Source: Piliocolobus tephrosceles
Taxonomy: Eukaryota; Chordata; Mammalia; Primates; Cercopithecidae
NCBI RefSeq assembly: GCF_002776525.5
Contig: NC_045449.1
Span: 7,663,616-7,727,615 of the forward strand
Length of the DNA: 64,000 nucleotides
Reading direction: 5' to 3'
Shown in pieces: positions 1-11,559 of this stretch. The first letter of the stretch is position 1, and each line of letters begins with the position of its first letter. The notes beneath the pieces were generated by a model. The model was not told the DNA's origin. It saw only the letters and a list, made by a program, of their open reading frames with translations, and made no database searches. Position numbers and translations under genes: made by a program.

Positions 1-183
1 CTCTCACTTTCTCCTTCCCTCCATTCAGCCGCGTGCCTGCCCTTCCCGTTGTCCTCCATCCCCTCTCCCAGCTGGTGCCGGCCTCCTGGCCCGGAGCACA
101 TTCCCGGCAGGTGCCCTGTTGTCTGGATTCCCCGCTCTTCCAGACTCACTCCCTGTCCCTGCAATGACTCACCTCGTCCCCAG
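1..183 (+). other. DNAH2 intron (3' part)
   Basis: Pyrimidine-rich intronic sequence ending in cgtccccag at 183, the acceptor of the first exon in the window. Nothing else is visible. Confidence 0.75.
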
Positions 184-3100
184 GTGAGTGGGAAAATGCC
201 TGCAATGAAATGCAACGGATGCTGATCGTCCGCTCCCTGCGCCAGGACCGCGTGGCCTTCTGTGTGACCTCCTTCATCGTCACCAACCTTGGTTCCCGCT
301 TCATCGAGCCGCCTGTGCTGAATATGAAGTTGGTCGGTGGCTCAGCTTCCTTGTCTCCATGGCCCCTGGGTCTTTCCTGCCTTCCTCTGTTTCAGTCTCC
401 TACATCTCTCTCTCCTACTTCAGGCATGTGGCCTTCTGCCTGATGCTATACCTGTGCTTCTGGCAGGTGATGGAGGATTCAACCCCACGATCCCCACTCG
501 TGTTCATCCTGTCCCCTGGTGTGGACCCCACCAGTGCCCTGCTCCAGCTGGCAGAGCACACAGGCATGGCCCAGCGCTTCCACGCCCTGTCCCTGGGCCA
601 GGGCCAGGCCCCTACCGCTGCCCGACTCCTCCGAGAGGGTGTTACTCAGGGTTGGTGTCCATCCTTTCTTTCACCCCCATCTTCAGCCCAGTCCTTGTCC
701 TTAGAACTGCCAACCTCAAATACACTACTGTCCCTGTACCTCCCACTTCTACAGAGGGTCCCAGAAGTGGCAGATCTGAGTGTTCGGCCCCCCTGGCACC
801 CCCGCCCCAATACCAGGTGGAAAGCATGAGACAGGCAGGGCTTATGAAATGATTCCCACTGACCCTGGCATCTCCTTGCAGGACATTGGGTGTTCCTGGC
901 AAACTGCCACCTGTCACTGTCTTGGATGCCTAATCTGGACAAGCTGGTGGAGCAGCTGCAGGTGGAGGACCCTCATCCATCCTTCCGCCTCTGGCTCAGC
1001 TCCAGCCCCCACCCAGACTTCCCTATCTCAATCTTGCAGGCCAGCATCAAGATGACCACAGAGCCACCAAAGGTATGTGGTCATAGACAAAGAGCATCAG
1101 CAGGGTCATCTGGTCCACCTTACCTCCTGCCAGCACCAGAGAGAGGGCTCAACCTAACAACAACATGCTTTGATTTGATTGTCCTCAAAAAATTCCACCT
1201 CGTTCCTCTTCTGTTTGTGCCAAACTCCTAGAACACAATAGTAATATCTAACATTTCTTGAGGGATTATCATGTGCCAGGCACTGTTCTAAGTTTCTTAT
1301 GTTTATTAACTCGTTTAATATGCGTGCGTGCCCATACACATCGTGTAAGGTGAATACTGTTACCCCCATTTTAAAGATAGGAAACTGAGGCCGGGCGCGG
1401 TGGCTCAAGCCTGTAATCCCAGCACTTTGGGAGGCCGAGACAGGCAGATCACGAGGTCAGGAGATCGAGACCATCCTGGCTAACATGGTGAAACCCCGTC
1501 TCTACTAAAAAATACAAAAAACTAGCCGGGCAAGGTGGCGGGCGCCTGTGGTCCCAGCTACTGAGGAGGCTGAGGCAGGAGAATGGCGTGAACCCGGGAG
1601 GCGGAGGTTGCAGTGAGCTGAGATCCGGCCACTGCACTCCAGCCTGGGCGACAGAGCGAGACTCTGTCTCAAAANNNNNNNNNNNNNNNNNNNNNNNNNN
1701 NNNNNNNNNNNNNNNNNNNNNNNNNNNNNNNNNNNNNNNNNNNNNNNNNNNNNNNNNNNNNNNNNNNNNNNNNNATAGGAAACTGAGATACGGAAAGAGT
1801 AAATAAGTATTCCAGAGCCAGAGTTTGGGTAGTTGGGTCTCCAATTCATTCTTTTATACCTCAGAACCTTCCTGCCTCCCACCATTTCCTTACATTCTCT
1901 TCCGAATGTCACACTTCCTGCCTCTTTGCCCTTCCTTTCCTCCAACTCTACTGAAATTTTTATCTCCAGTATCACAAGCTCATCACCAAATGCAATCATC
2001 ACCACCCTCTAAAACCTGCCGTGTCACTGCGCTTCACCCACTCACCCCTGCTTAAACTATTTTAGTAGCTTTTCATTGCTCTTAGTCAAGATCAAAATCC
2101 TTTTTGCTCACCCTGTGAAAAGCACATGGACCAGTATGTATCATCCTCAACAGATAAGAGCTGTTTGAATCACGCATGGGTGCCTTTTATCATTCTTAAT
2201 CCCCTTGGCCACTTGGGGCAGCTGCCACAGTTGACTGTCCCTTTCCCTGGCTCCCTGACACATCGCTCCTGCTTTCCCCACTGTCTTCTGACATATCATT
2301 TATTACTTCTGTGTTTCTTTTTCCTCTGCCTGTGGCCAGATTGCAATACTTACTCCTTAACCTAAGGACTAAGAGTGGAGGGCCAAAGAGGGGAGGGACC
2401 CTCAGTCCTAGCCCAATATTTCTCATTCTATATTTTCTCCTTTCACAAGTTGTTGAAGAAACTGTCCTTTCCTTTCTTTTTTTGTTTTTTCTTTTTTTCT
2501 TTTTGTTTTTGAGATGGAGTCTCACTCTGTCACCCGGACTGGAGTGCAGTGGCCCGATCTCGGCTCACTGCAAGCTCCGCTTCCCAGGTTCATGCCATTC
2601 TCCTGCCTCAGCCTCCCAAGTAGCTGGGATTACAGGCGCCCGCCACCACGCCCGGCTACTTTTTTGTATTTTTAGTAGAGATGGAATTTCACCGTGTTAG
2701 CCAGGATGGTCTTGATCTCCTGACCTCGTGATCCGCCCGCCTCGGCCTCCCAAAGTGCTGGGATTACAGGCGTGAACCACCGCGCCCGGTGAAATTGTCC
2801 TTTTCATTATTTCAACTCTAATCCCATCTCTGGCACCAGCACCAAAGTCAGTTCCATCTCTGAATTGCTATCAGATTACAAAGCACTTCTTGGCACACCA
2901 GCACCACAATAGCACATTCGTTTCACACTCTTTTTTATCCCAACCCCCAAGACTCAGAATGTGATTGTGTTTAGAGACAGGATGTATTTTTAGAAAGAGT
3001 CTCGGCCACACATGGTGGCTCAGGCCGGGTGTGGTGGCTTACACCTGTAATCCCAGCATTTGGGGAGGCTGAAACAGGTGGATCACTTGAGCCCAGGAAG

Positions 3101-5706
3101 GTGAGATATGGAGTTCAGGTATGATAATCCCAGCTAGAAGTGGAGGTTGTAGGGAGCCGAGATTGTGCCACTGCACTGCAGCCTGGGTTCTGCCTTCCAT
3201 GTTCAAGAAATTCTCCTGTCTCAGGCACCCGAGTAGCTGGGATTACAGGTGTGCGCCACTATGCCCTGCTAATTTTTCCATTTTTAGTAGAGACAGGGTT
3301 TTGCCATGTTGGCCAGGCTGGTCTCGAACTCCTGACCTCAGGTGATCCACCCGCCTTGGCTTCCCAAAGTGCTGGGATTACAGGGATTACAGGCGTGAGC
3401 CACCGCGCCCGGCCCCGGCCTGAGTTTTACTTCAAATAAGAAAGTCCCTGTATTCACAGCCACCAGTTGCCAGTTTGGGATATAGTCCTGGAGTATATTC
3501 CTGGGTCACTTCCTGCTATCCAGTCTTTTTTTAAAAGCTAGCTAGTAAGTAGATACAAAAGAAGATTTACAAAATATATGCAAGTTATAAAGGATCATGA
3601 TTCCATGAATATCTGTGTGCCCATCATCCTTTTTTTTTTTTTTTTTTTTTTGAGATGGAGTCTCGCTCTGTCACCCAGGCTGGAGTGTAGTGGCGCCATC
3701 TCGGCTCACTGAAATAGCTGCCTCCCGGATTCAAGCGATTCTCCTGCCTCAGCCTCCGAGTAGCTGGGATTACAGGTGCACACCACCACACCTGGCTAAT
3801 TTTTGTATTTTTAGTAGAGATGGAGTTTCATCATGTTGGCCAGGCTGGTCTCGAACTCCTGACCTCAGGCGATCCGCCCCTCTCAACCTTCCGAAGTGCT
3901 GGGATTATGGGTGTGAGCCACCGCGCCCAGCCCATCATCCTTTTAAGAAAGAAAAATCCCAGCATTTTCTTTGAAGTCCTGGTGTGCCTCTTCCCAGTCT
4001 CATCACTTTCTCTCCCTACTCAGAGAAAACCACTCTTCTGAATCTTATATTTGTCATTTTCTTTATAATTTTTTTCTTTTTCTCTGGAGTTAGAGATTCT
4101 TTATCGTAATGCTTTATTGTTTGTATTGCTAATGCAACCATTGCTATGTATGTTTCTCTGCAACTTGCTTTTTTCATTCAACATTATGTGTTGACATTCA
4201 TTCATGATGTTCTTCGCATTTTGTAGTTCTTCATATATTCTAGATCCTAATCCTTTGTCAGTCATGTGTTTTGTGGTTTGTCTCTTCTCTTTTATGCTGT
4301 TTTTTGGTGAAGAGAATTCTTAATTTTTATGAGGTTGAATTTAGCTATCTTTCCTTTTTTAAATGGTTTGTGCTCCTTTGTCTTGTTCAAGAAATCCTTG
4401 CTTACTTTAAGATTGTAAAAGTACTCTCCTATACTTGCCTTCCAAAAAATTTATAATTTGACTTTCACATTTAAGTTTTTAATCACTTGGAGTTCACTTT
4501 TGTGATGTAGTATCAGGTAGAGGTCCAATTTGCTTTTGTTTTTGTTTTGTTTTGCTTTTTTTTGAGACAGGGTCTTGCTCTGTCACTCAGGCTGGAGTGC
4601 AGTGGTGCAATCTCAGCTCACGGCAATCTCCGCCTCCCGGGTTCAAGTGATTATCTTGCCTCTGTCTCCAGAGTAGCTGAGATTACAGGCACCTGCCACC
4701 CTGCCCAGCTAATTTCGTTATTTTTTGTACAGATGGGGTTTCACCATGTTGACCAGGCTGGTCTCGAACTTCTGACCTCAGGTGATCCAACCGCCTCAGC
4801 CTTCCAAAGTGTTGGGATTACAGGCATCAGCCACTGTGCCCAGCCAATTTTATTTATTTCTACCTGGATAACCAATTCTCCCAGTACCATTTCTCAAATA
4901 CTACGAAAGCACCTTTCTGATCCGTAGTGCCTGCTCAGCCTTCAATCATGTTTCCATATATGTGTGGGTTTCGGGGTCCTTTATTCTGTTCATTGGTCAA
5001 ATTGTTTTATCCTGGAATCAATACTTTAGTCTTTTTTTGTTTGTTTGTTTGGGATGGAGTCTCGCTCTGTGGCCCAGACTGGAGTGCACTGGCACCATCT
5101 TGGCTCACTGCAACCTCCGCCTCCCAGGCTCTAGCAATCCTCCCACCCGCACCTTACAGGTGTGTGCCACCACTGTGGCTAATTTTTTATTTTTTTTGTA
5201 GAGACTGGGTTTCACCATGTTGGTCAGGCTGGTCTTGGACTCCTGGGCTTAAGCTGTCCTCCGCTTCAGCCTCCCAAACTGCTGGGATTACAGGTGTAAC
5301 CCACAGTGCCGTGCTGATATATTTTAGTCTTAATTACCATATAGTTTTATAATAATTCTTGATAGCTGGTAAGGCACAGTCTCTTACCTTATTCTTCTTC
5401 AGGCTATTCTTGACCTTTTATTTTCCAATATAAATTTTAGAATTCGTTTGTTCTACAAAAAAAATTATATTGATCAATATGGGGAAAATTGACATCCTTA
5501 GGACAATGAAGCTCCTAATCTGTAAGTATATCTCTCCATTTATTCATTTTTTCCTCTTTTTTTTTTTTTGAGAGAGAGGTCTTGCTTTATAGCCCAGGTT
5601 GAAGTGCAATGGTACAATCATAGCACAGTGGGATTGCAGGTGGCATGAGCCACTGTTCCCAGCCTCCATTTATTCTTTATTTTAATAAAATTCTGTAATG
5701 TTCTTT

Positions 5707-5738
<32 letters not shown>

Positions 5739-8700
5739 TTTTTTNNNNNNNNNNNNNNNNNNNNNNNNNNNNNNNNNNNNNNNNNNNNNNNNNNNNNNNN
5801 NNNNNNNNNNNNNNNNNNNNNNNNNNNNNNNNNNNNNNNNNNNNTTTTGAGACGGAGTCTCGCTCTGTCGCCCAGGCTGGAGTGCAGTGGCCGGATCTCA
5901 GCTCACTGCAAGCTCCGCCTCCCGGGTTTACGCCATTCTCTCGCCTCAGCCTCCCGAGTAGCTGGGACTACAGGCGCCCGCCACCTCGTCCGGCTAATTT
6001 TTTGTATTTTTTTTTTTTTAGTAGAGACGGGGTTTCACTGTGTTAGCCAGGATGGTCTCGATCTCCTGACCTCGTGATCCGCCCGTCTTGGCCTCCCAAA
6101 GTGCTGGGTCTTTTTTTTTTAAATAGAGACAGAGTCTTGTTATGTTGCCCAGGTTGGGCTCAAACTCCGAGGCTCAAGTGATCCTCCCATCTTGGCCTCC
6201 CAAAGTGCTGAGATTACAGGTGTGAGCCACCATGCCTGGCCTAAAATTCTGTGATTTTATCCATAAATAATCATACATTTTAATTGGATTTATTTCTGGG
6301 TACTTGACATATCTTGATGTCATAAATGGCATTTTTAAAAAAGTCACATATTATTTTTGTTACTGCTATCCAGTATTCCTCAAATTTATCACTATTGCAT
6401 TCTGTCAGTCATGGGTAAGTCTTTTTAAAATGCTGTTTGAACAGATTGCTGTCCTACTCAAGATAGAGAGTGGCTCCATGATGCCCGTTGAATCAAGTCC
6501 AAATGGCTCAAACATTCATCTTTTTTTTTTAATTTTTTTTTTTCTGAGACAGAGTCTCGCTCTGTAGCCCAGGCTGGAGTGCAGTGGCATGATCTCAGCT
6601 CATTGAAACCTCTGCCTCCTGGGTTCAAGCAATTCTTCTGCCTCAGCCTCCCAAGTAGCTGGGACTACAGGTGTGCGTCACCACGCCTAGCTAATTTTTG
6701 TATTTTTAGTAGAGAGGGGTTTTACCATATTGGCCAGGCTGGTCTCAAACTCCTGACCTTGTGATCTGCCCACCTTGGCCTCCCAAAGTGCTGGGATTAC
6801 AGGCATGAGCCACCGTGCCCGACATCCATTATTCTTACTGCATCTCCATCTATCCATGGCCCTTCTCTTCCCACCTGAGCACCTGCACTTGACTTCAGCC
6901 AGGCTCATCCTCTCACTTTATTCTGTCCTCAGTGCCTCTATTCAACTCCTTCCATCTCCAGGAAAGCAACACTCTCCTCTCAAGCCTAGTCATATCTTTC
7001 CCATTTGGAAGGCTTAGTTCAAATCCCAGCTTGCTCATGGAGCCTAATAACGCCAGTCACATAGACTGTCCCTCCTTGATGATATAATATGGGCTTTTCA
7101 ATCTACACTAACCTTTGCACACAATTCTGTACATTTTTGTTAGTTGCATGTGTATGTATTTATCTTTGTTCATATTTCCTGGCACCCCAAATTGCGCTAG
7201 CCTACCTACCACTGAGAACATCAGGGCTGAGAGGATCAAAAGTGGTGGGACGGCCGGGCGCGGTGGCTCCCACCTGTAGTCCCAGCACTTTGGGAGGCTG
7301 AGGCGGGTGGATCGCTTGAGGTCAGGAGTTTGAGACCAGCCTGGTCAACATAGTGAAGCCCTGTCTCTACTAAAAATACAAAAAATTGGCCAGGCATGGT
7401 GGCCGGCGCCTGTAATCACAGCTACTCCGGAGGCTGAGGCAGGAGAATCCCTTGAACCCGGGAGGCGGAGGTTGCAGGGAGCTGAGATCTCGCCATTGCA
7501 CTCCAGCCTGGGCAACAAGAGCGAAACTCCGTCTCAAAAAAAAAAAAAAAAAAAAAAAAAAAGTGGTGGGACAAGAAGGCAGGGCTGCCGGAAGCCCATA
7601 TAGTGCCTGTCTGCGAACTGGAGAAAGGCACTCAGCCTTGTGGAGGAACGCAGATTGTGGCATGTAGATCAAGGGCTGCATTTCAGCCTCCACTCACCCT
7701 TTCAGCCAGTGCCTTTGTGCAATGAAGAACCTCCACAACTGTACATGGCGGTGCTAGTGGCAGGTCTGAGTATGATGCATGTCACCCCATCTCTGTGTTT
7801 CATTGTCCCCAGGGCCTAAAGGCCAACATGACACGTCTTTACCAACTAATGTCAGAACCACAGTTTTCCCGCTGCTCCAAACCTGCCAAATACAAGAAGC
7901 TGCTGTTTTCACTCTGTTTCTTCCACTCTGTATTACTTGAACGCAAAAAGTTCCTGCAGCTTGGCTGGAACATCATCTATGGCTTCAATGACTCTGACTT
8001 TGAGGTTTGTATTAGCCAGGGGTCCTCATCCCAGCCCTCTCTCCTCATACTTCCTACCCCATGGCTCCCCTGTGGGACTATCCATGGACAGAAAACCTGT
8101 GTTGAGGCCCCATTGGCAGATTTCCTGCCATAACTCTGTGGGAATGGGGGCTTGGGTTGGGACCATGCCTAGGTGTCAGAGAACTTGCTGAGCCTCTATC
8201 TGGATGAGTACGAGGAGACACCTTGGGATGCACTTAAGTACCTCATTGCCGGCGTCAACTATGGTGGACATGTCACAGATGACTGGGACCGGCGCCTGCT
8301 GACCACCTACATCAATGATTACTTCTGTGACCAGTCTCTATCAACTCCCTTCTACCGGTGAGGGGGAGGTGGCACTGGGCAGGGAGCCAGAGGTCACAAG
8401 CCAGCCAGATGGCGGGATCAGGGGTGAGGGAAATGTTTGAGGAGAGGACGTGAGATTGGGAGAAGACAGAGTTTGTGGGATTGGGAGGGAGAGCAGGGCA
8501 GGGGGCTGGACAAATGGGACATGCATAGGCTTGGGGTCTTGGCCTGGCATTGAGGCCTGAGTCCCCATAATGTGGCAGTAATTATGCTACGACTCCCTAG
8601 GTTGTCAGCACTGGAGACTTATTTCATCCCCAAGGATGGGAGCCTGGCTTCTTACAAGGAATACATCAGTTTACTGCCTGGCATGGACCCCCCTGAGGCC

Positions 8701-11033
8701 TTTGGCCAGCACCCCAATGCTGATGTGGCCTCTCAGATCACTGAGGCACGAACCCTCTTTGATACTTTGCTTTCCTTGCAACCTCAGATTACACCCACCA
8801 GGGCTGGAGGCCAGACCCGGGAAGAGAAGGTAAAAAGAGCCCGGCCTGTGGCAGGGTGGGGTGGGGGGGTAAATGGTGAGAAGGGGGGGCTACACTCAAG
8901 AGCTCCTCCCTGCTCAGGTCCTTGAGTTGGCCGCTGATGTGAAGCAGAAGATCCCTGAAATGATCGACTATGAGGGGACCCAAAAACTGCTAGCTCTTGA
9001 CCCCTCTCCTCTCAATGTGGTCCTTCTGCAGGAGATCCAGAGATATAACACACTGATGCAGACCATCCTGTAAGACAGATCGGGAACTCTGCAGAACATG
9101 GGAGGGGGTGAGGAGAGGCCTTCGCCTTCTGGCTAGAATGATGTTCCCAGGCCCATCCCATCTCTAACACTCCACCTCATCCTGCTCAGGTTCTCACTGA
9201 CAGACCTAGAGAAAGGCATCCGGGGCCTCATCGTCATGTCTACAAGCCTGGAAGAGATTTTCAACTGCATCTTTGATGCCCATGTTCCTCCACTCTGGGG
9301 AAAGGCAAGATTATACCATTGTTGATCCTTCTCCAACAATGAGCTCCCCTCTCAATCCTGTGCCCCCCAATCTCCTGGTTCTAGGTGGGCATACAGCAAA
9401 CTGTAGGGAGCCTAAACTTTGAAGTTAGATAGGTTCAAGGTTGAAACCTGGCTCTGCCATTCATTGACTGACTTCTTACAATTTATTAACTTACAGACTT
9501 TTACTCAGGGCAAATTACTAACCTCTCTAAGGATGTTTCAAAGATTCCCAGTACTGTGCATACCACTCAGTAGGTGTTTGGTTAATGGTACCTGGTTAAT
9601 ATTACTGCAGTCATTGTTATTAATGAATAGCTGTCATTGTATGCCTCTTTCCTGGAAGTCGGCTTTGGAGTTTTGTTCACCTGTAGTTGGGGAACAGGGG
9701 CTGACACCACATAGTCTTCTCATATCTGCTTCAGGTGCTCAAAATAAGGATTTGGGCTGGGCGCGGTGGCTCACGCCTGCCATCTCAGCACTTTGGGAGG
9801 CCGAGGCGGGCAGATCACCAGAGTTCCGGAGTTTGAGACCAGCCTGGTCAACATGGTGAAACCCCGTCTCTACTAAAAAATACAAAAATTAGGCAGGCGT
9901 GGTGGTGGGTGCCTGTAATCCCAGCTACTTGGGAGGCTGAGGCAGGAGAATCACTTGAACTTGGGAGGCGGAGGTTGCAGTGAGCCAAGATTGCACTACT
10001 GCACTCCAGCCTGGATGACAAGAGTGGAACTCTGTCTCAAAATAAATATGGATTCAAATGCATGGCTAAATGAGTGAATACACACGCACTCCTTCCCCAG
10101 GCATACCCCTCACAAAAGCCATTGGCTGCTTGGACCCGGGACTTGGCCATGCGTGTGGAGCAGTTTGAGCTGTGGGCCAGCCGGGCCCGGCCTCCTGTGA
10201 TCTTCTGGTTGTCTGGTTTCACCTTTCCCACTGGCTTCCTCACTGCTGTGCTGCAGTCTTCAGCTCGCCAAAACAATGTGAGCAATATGCAAAGTGTGAG
10301 GGGGATGTATGCTAGGGCCATGTATGTGTTCTCCTCTTCCGGGTCCTCCCTTATTCTCACTTTCAACCCCCAGGTTTCAGTGGACAGCCTCTCCTGGGAG
10401 TTTATCGTTTCCACTGTGGATGACAGCAACCTAGTGTATCCCCCCAAGGTGGGAGCCAGTTGTGCTTGGGGCTCCGAGCAAAAATGGGAAATAATTGGAC
10501 GAAAAGGGAGGAGAGAGTGAGTAGGCCAGGGGCGCCAACAGAAGTCTAGCTTCTCCCAGACCTGCTCCCATTTCTCCCCAGGATGGTGTCTGGGTCCGGG
10601 GCCTGTACCTGGAAGGTGCTGGCTGGGACCGGAAGAACTCCTGCTTGGTGGAGGCAGAGCCCATGCAGCTTGTCTGCCTCATGCCCACGATCCACTTCCG
10701 GCCTGCAGAGAGCCGCAAGAAGAGCGCCAAGGGTGGGACAGCTCCCCAGGCAGGACCTGCCTGTCCCGTCCCTAGTTTGGAACCTAACCCATTCTCTACT
10801 CCAGCCCATCCCACACCCGCTCCTGCCCTGCTCTCCCGGAGGCTCCAAGGATCTGACTCCTCCTCTCCTTTCCCCCAGGCATGTACTCCTGCCCCTGCTA
10901 TTACTATCCCAACCGGGCAGGCAGCTCAGACCGAGCCTCCTTTGTCATCGGCATTGACCTGCGGTCTGGGGCCATGACATCTGATCATTGGATCAAGAGG
11001 GGCACTGCTCTACTCATGAGCCTGGACAGCTGA
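184..11033 (+). CDS. DNAH2: DNAH2, axonemal dynein heavy chain 2, C-terminal part (12 exons, 5' partial)
   Basis: Exons: 184-332, 467-650, 882-1072, 7813-8004, 8173-8357, 8601-8829, 8918-9069, 9190-9304, 10101-10277, 10374-10448, 10582-10732, 10879-11033 (stop TGA 11031-11033). The joined frame stays open for 650 codons and ends in SLDS, like human DNAH2 (4,427 residues), so this is about the last seventh. It covers the end of the AAA ring (AAA6 region, e.g. GVTQGHWVFLANCHLSLSWM) and the dynein C-terminal domain (e.g. FWLSGFTFPTGFLTAVLQ). The family is an inner-arm axonemal motor that hydrolyses ATP to slide doublet microtubules in motile cilia and sperm flagella. Every intron is GT-AG except 9305-10100, which starts GC. 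The donor after 332 (gtcggt) is weak. The upstream exons, including the nucleotide-binding AAA1-AAA4 modules, lie left of the window. Confidence 0.97.
1250..1388 (-). repeat. MIR fragment, split by an Alu
   Basis: Contains the MIR-type string atgtgccaggcactgttcta followed by the cccattttaaagataggaaactgagg block, typical of a MIR read on the opposite strand. It continues after the Alu at 1775-1830 (ataggaaactgagatacgga). Confidence 0.7.
1389..1674 (+). mobile_element. AluY (Old World monkey type), tail lost in gap
   Basis: Full Alu body from ggccgggcgcggtggctcaa to the start of the A tail, where a 100-N gap begins. The target duplication ATAGGAAACTGAG lies before the element and again right after the gap (1775-1787), so the gap hides only the tail. 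Confidence 0.92.
1675..1774. other. Assembly gap (100 N)
   Basis: Exactly 100 N inside an Alu A tail. A round number suggests a placeholder for an unknown length. Confidence 0.98.
2477..2791 (-). mobile_element. Alu, antisense
   Basis: Starts with a T-rich tail, then gagatggagtctcactctgt, and ends ccaccgcgcccggtg. Confidence 0.9.
3003..3187 (+). mobile_element. Rearranged Alu fragment, sense half of an inverted pair
   Basis: Begins with a doubled Alu start (cggccacacatggtggctcaggccgggtgtgg) and runs to cactgcactgcagcctgg without an A tail. It is internally shortened and joined directly to an antisense Alu fragment. Confidence 0.75.
3188..3418 (-). mobile_element. Alu fragment, antisense half of an inverted pair
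   Basis: Alu sequence from ttctgccttccatgttcaag to gagccaccgcgcccggcc. It has no T tail and abuts the sense fragment. A small duplication (gggattacagggattacagg) lies near 3380. Confidence 0.8.
3629..3930 (-). mobile_element. AluS-like, antisense, with target duplication
   Basis: Poly-T, then gagatggagtctcgctctgt, through to gccaccgcgcccag. The duplication CCCATCATCCTTTT flanks it on both sides (about 3620 and 3931). Confidence 0.9.
4553..4845 (-). mobile_element. Alu, antisense
   Basis: T-rich tail, gagacagggtcttgctctgtc, through to gccactgtgcccagcc. Inserted in the L1 remnant. Confidence 0.9.
5032..5315 (-). mobile_element. Alu, antisense, diverged
   Basis: Tail ttttttgtttgtttgtttgg, then gatggagtctcgctctgtgg, ending near 5315 (cccacagtgccgtgctg). 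Inserted in the L1 remnant. Confidence 0.85.
5549..5664 (-). mobile_element. Alu, antisense, internally deleted
   Basis: Poly-T plus tcttgctttatagcccaggt joined to gggattgcaggtggcatgag and ccactgttcccagcc. Most of the body is missing. Confidence 0.75.
5702..6107 (-). mobile_element. AluY (Old World monkey type), antisense, with gap in tail
   Basis: Poly-T from about 5702 runs into 100 N (5745-5844). The body resumes with gagacggagtctcgctctgt and carries gtggccggatctcagctcac. It stops at aagtgctgggt, so its 5' end is missing. Confidence 0.88.
5745..5844. other. Assembly gap (100 N)
   Basis: Exactly 100 N inside a long poly-T Alu tail, presumably a placeholder for an uncollapsed homopolymer. 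Confidence 0.98.
6108..6241 (-). mobile_element. Monomeric or half Alu, antisense
   Basis: Starts ctttttttttttaaatagagacagagtc and ends gagccaccatgcctggcc. Only one arm is present. Confidence 0.75.
6520..6824 (-). mobile_element. Alu, antisense
   Basis: T-rich tail, gagacagagtctcgctctgtag, ending gagccaccgtgcccgac. Confidence 0.9.
7252..7561 (+). mobile_element. Alu with target duplication
   Basis: From ggccgggcgcggtggctccc to a long A tail. AGTGGTGGGAC occurs immediately before (7241-7251) and after (7562-7572). Confidence 0.93.
9400..9630 (+). repeat. MIR-like repeat in DNAH2 intron
   Basis: Resembles MIR: gcctaaactttgaagttagat, then caaggttgaaacctggctct and later blocks. Diverged. Confidence 0.55.
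9755..10044 (+). mobile_element. Alu, sense, in DNAH2 intron
   Basis: From ggctgggcgcggtggctcac to ctctgtctcaaaataaata. It ends only about 57 bases before a DNAH2 acceptor. Confidence 0.9.
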
Positions 11034-11210
11034 GACCTCCTCCCCTTCTTGGCTTGAGAGAGGGTCGGGGACTCCAGGAGCTCAGACAGATGTTGCACCT
11101 AGGACTGAGGCGGGACCTCACTCAAGACTTTGACCTTGGCCGAATTTGTGTGATGTGGCCCTGGAAATACCTAGCTGTGTTAGCCATAAAAGTGAAAGAG
11201 TTGTATTGGA
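11034..11210 (+). terminator. DNAH2: DNAH2 3' UTR and probable poly(A) signal
   Basis: A short 3' UTR follows the stop. No AATAAA is present. A CATAAA variant hexamer at 11185-11190 is the best candidate signal, which would place cleavage near 11205-11210. The cleavage site is inferred. Confidence 0.45.
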
Positions 11211-11559
11211 GCTCAGTGCTGTAAAACACCCGCGACAACAAGCCTTAAGTCTCTCAATGCAATGGTGAGGGTCTGGGGAGGGAGGAAGCCCGAGCCTCAC
11301 AGAGGACAGAGCTACTGGGGAGGTGCTACCGGACGGGGAAAGAAATGAGGGAGGTGGGGCGGCCTGGAGAGGAACGGAGGCGTGGCCCTGAAGGAATGGG
11401 CAGGGCGGAGCCGCCTGAAGAGGCTGTGGCTTAAGTCTCTGGGCAGGACTTCAGTGGGTGGGGCGGGGCTTACCTTAGAAGGGCGCGTGATCCAAATGGG
11501 GTAGGGATTTGTCAGGCAGGGATCAGGGCTGAACCCCGTACACTGCACCCTGAACCCAC

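Larger units (their letters stand above)
4070..6519 (-). mobile_element. Old L1 remnant, antisense, broken up by several Alus
   Basis: Blocks at about 4070-4550, 4846-5031, 5316-5548 and 6242-6519 resemble the complement of the L1 ORF2 3' region, e.g. cacatttaagtttttaatcactt followed by ggtccaattt, and a ttctcccagtaccatttctcaaat block after the first Alu. Alus at 4553, 5032, 5549, 5702 and 6108 interrupt it. The subfamily cannot be fixed by eye, and the coding region is decayed. Confidence 0.65.
1073..7812 (+). other. Large DNAH2 intron packed with repeats
   Basis: The intron begins gtatgt at 1073 and ends tccccag at 7812. It holds MIR and antisense L1 remnants and about a dozen Alu copies or fragments, listed separately, plus both assembly gaps. 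The non-repeat stretches (about 1800-2470, 2792-3000, 6825-7250, 7575-7812) show no further exon. Confidence 0.8.
9305..10100 (+). other. DNAH2 GC-AG intron
   Basis: The exon ends GGGGAAAG and the intron starts gcaaga. No GT nearby keeps the frame. The acceptor is ccttccccag at 10100. It contains a MIR-like block (about 9400-9630) and an Alu. Confidence 0.85.

Noticed and set aside
1449..1844. Protein frames crossing the N gap and Alu bodies here and elsewhere (e.g. 2311-2700, 4547-4927, 54009-54401)
   Set aside because: Typical Alu translations (LECSGAISAHCNLRLPGSSD-like); not genes.
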